The notes beneath the pieces were generated by a model. The model was given only the letters and a program-made list of their open reading frames with translations. It searched no databases and was not told the origin of the DNA. From Stichopus chloronotus (taxonomy: Eukaryota > Echinodermata > Holothuroidea > Aspidochirotida > Stichopodidae), in assembly GCA_021234535.1 (NCBI GenBank), contig CM037836.1, positions 13,189,111-13,253,110 on the forward strand: 64,000 nt of DNA, read 5' to 3'. Below are positions 63,176 to 64,000 of this stretch, one piece after another. Made by a program: the position numbers and the translations under genes. The stretch's first letter is position 1, and every line of letters starts with the position of its first letter.

Positions 63176-64000
63176 GCCTGAAAGTGTTTTAAAACAAATC
63201 AACAAAAATATCTAGACAAATTGATATCCCCAGCTGTCTTGCCCAAACTTTTCAGTATTGATCGATGTTATGTATAAACCAAATTTTTCAAAATTTTTTG
63301 ATGGCAATTTAAAACTCATTCTGAGACAGTTCTCTCCATGCAACTCAACATTTAGAAGGAACTTCTTTTAGCATATTTCAGATAATCTGGAAAATATTGG
63401 CGATCCATTTCAAGGAACCTACCATGCTGTTGACGCTCTGATACAATAACGCAGCTTCGAGTTACAGACAGACAAAAGAAGATCATGTGGTCGTGTGACA
63501 CACATCACCATCACCCAAGAAAAATCGAAGGGCATGGAGAGAGCGGTTTCAAAAATATGTGGAAGCCTGCGACATCGCCGAACGAGAAAACTAAAACCAT
63601 CCTAGAGAGTGAATGCGAGTTTCTCAGACCCTCATATTTACCACGGAGGTGATCACATACAACCATGAATCATCACCAGAGGAGGCTGATAACCTTTGCA
63701 GTCTCCTTGTGCCCAGATCAGAAGGCAGAGAATGAAAAATTTATTAGCTGATTCAGCAGCCATGAAGCTTCCCAGTTTGTATTTGCTCTATGGTTTCATG
63801 ATTCAACAAGTTGACCATAAAAGCACCAAAATACGCACGCCCAGACTGGTCACTCACTGAAAATGACATCAAAAGATTTCTGTCTTAAGAGTGAATTTGC
63901 AGGGTTTGCATGTGGGTTGTAGAATTGATTCTAAGCCAAAAAAGCTCCTTTTCCTTAACAATGATTTCTCACAACAGGTGCTTTTCTTGCAAGGAATTGT

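Overview
This is AT-rich animal genomic DNA with no bacterial or organellar gene organisation. The longest stop-free stretch is about 170 codons and none of the longer ones resembles a known protein. What can be read is dominated by short non-autonomous DNA transposons, homopolymer G/C runs, microsatellites and a few hairpins. The style (many MITEs in the 300-600 bp range, hAT-type elements, a tRNA-headed SINE, a Myb/SANT-like domain relic) suits a marine invertebrate, possibly an echinoderm or another invertebrate deuterostome. That taxonomic guess is an inference and is weak.

Layout. Positions 1-4,300 hold two minus-strand coding-like stretches, one of which (1418-1565) could be a last exon with a poly(A) signal behind it, and one plus-strand candidate last exon (3133-3328). 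Positions 4,600-10,700 are a transposon cluster with three TTAA-flanked MITE families (A, B, F) and one foldback element. Positions 11,500-18,000 hold the best set of spliced-exon candidates, including two minus-strand exons (13948-14025 and 13196-13227) whose splice phases fit each other. Positions 19,400-21,900 hold a composite repeat (D plus U), a perfect 18-bp hairpin and a near-complete MITE A. Positions 23,800-28,200 are a nested transposon block: a 952-bp hAT-type element with a perfect 8-bp target duplication and a MITE B inside it, a MITE A interrupted by another element, a second hAT-type element with its own 8-bp target duplication, and between them the one protein domain I recognise, a truncated Myb/SANT-like DNA-binding domain (25343-25480). 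Positions 28,200-46,400 are mostly unremarkable, with a candidate plus-strand last exon at 33736-33868. Positions 46,400-64,000 hold a fourth TTAA element family (E), two isolated D repeats, a 46-bp palindrome, one SINE, a degenerate minisatellite (58576-59125) and one candidate plus-strand exon (61607-61692).

No complete gene can be assembled. The candidate exons lie on both strands, so the window is best read as introns and intergenic DNA of one or more split genes. All exon calls are by eye from splice signals, open phase and residue composition, and short ones can arise by chance. The repeat calls rest on directly visible inverted repeats, target duplications and multiple copies, and are much firmer.
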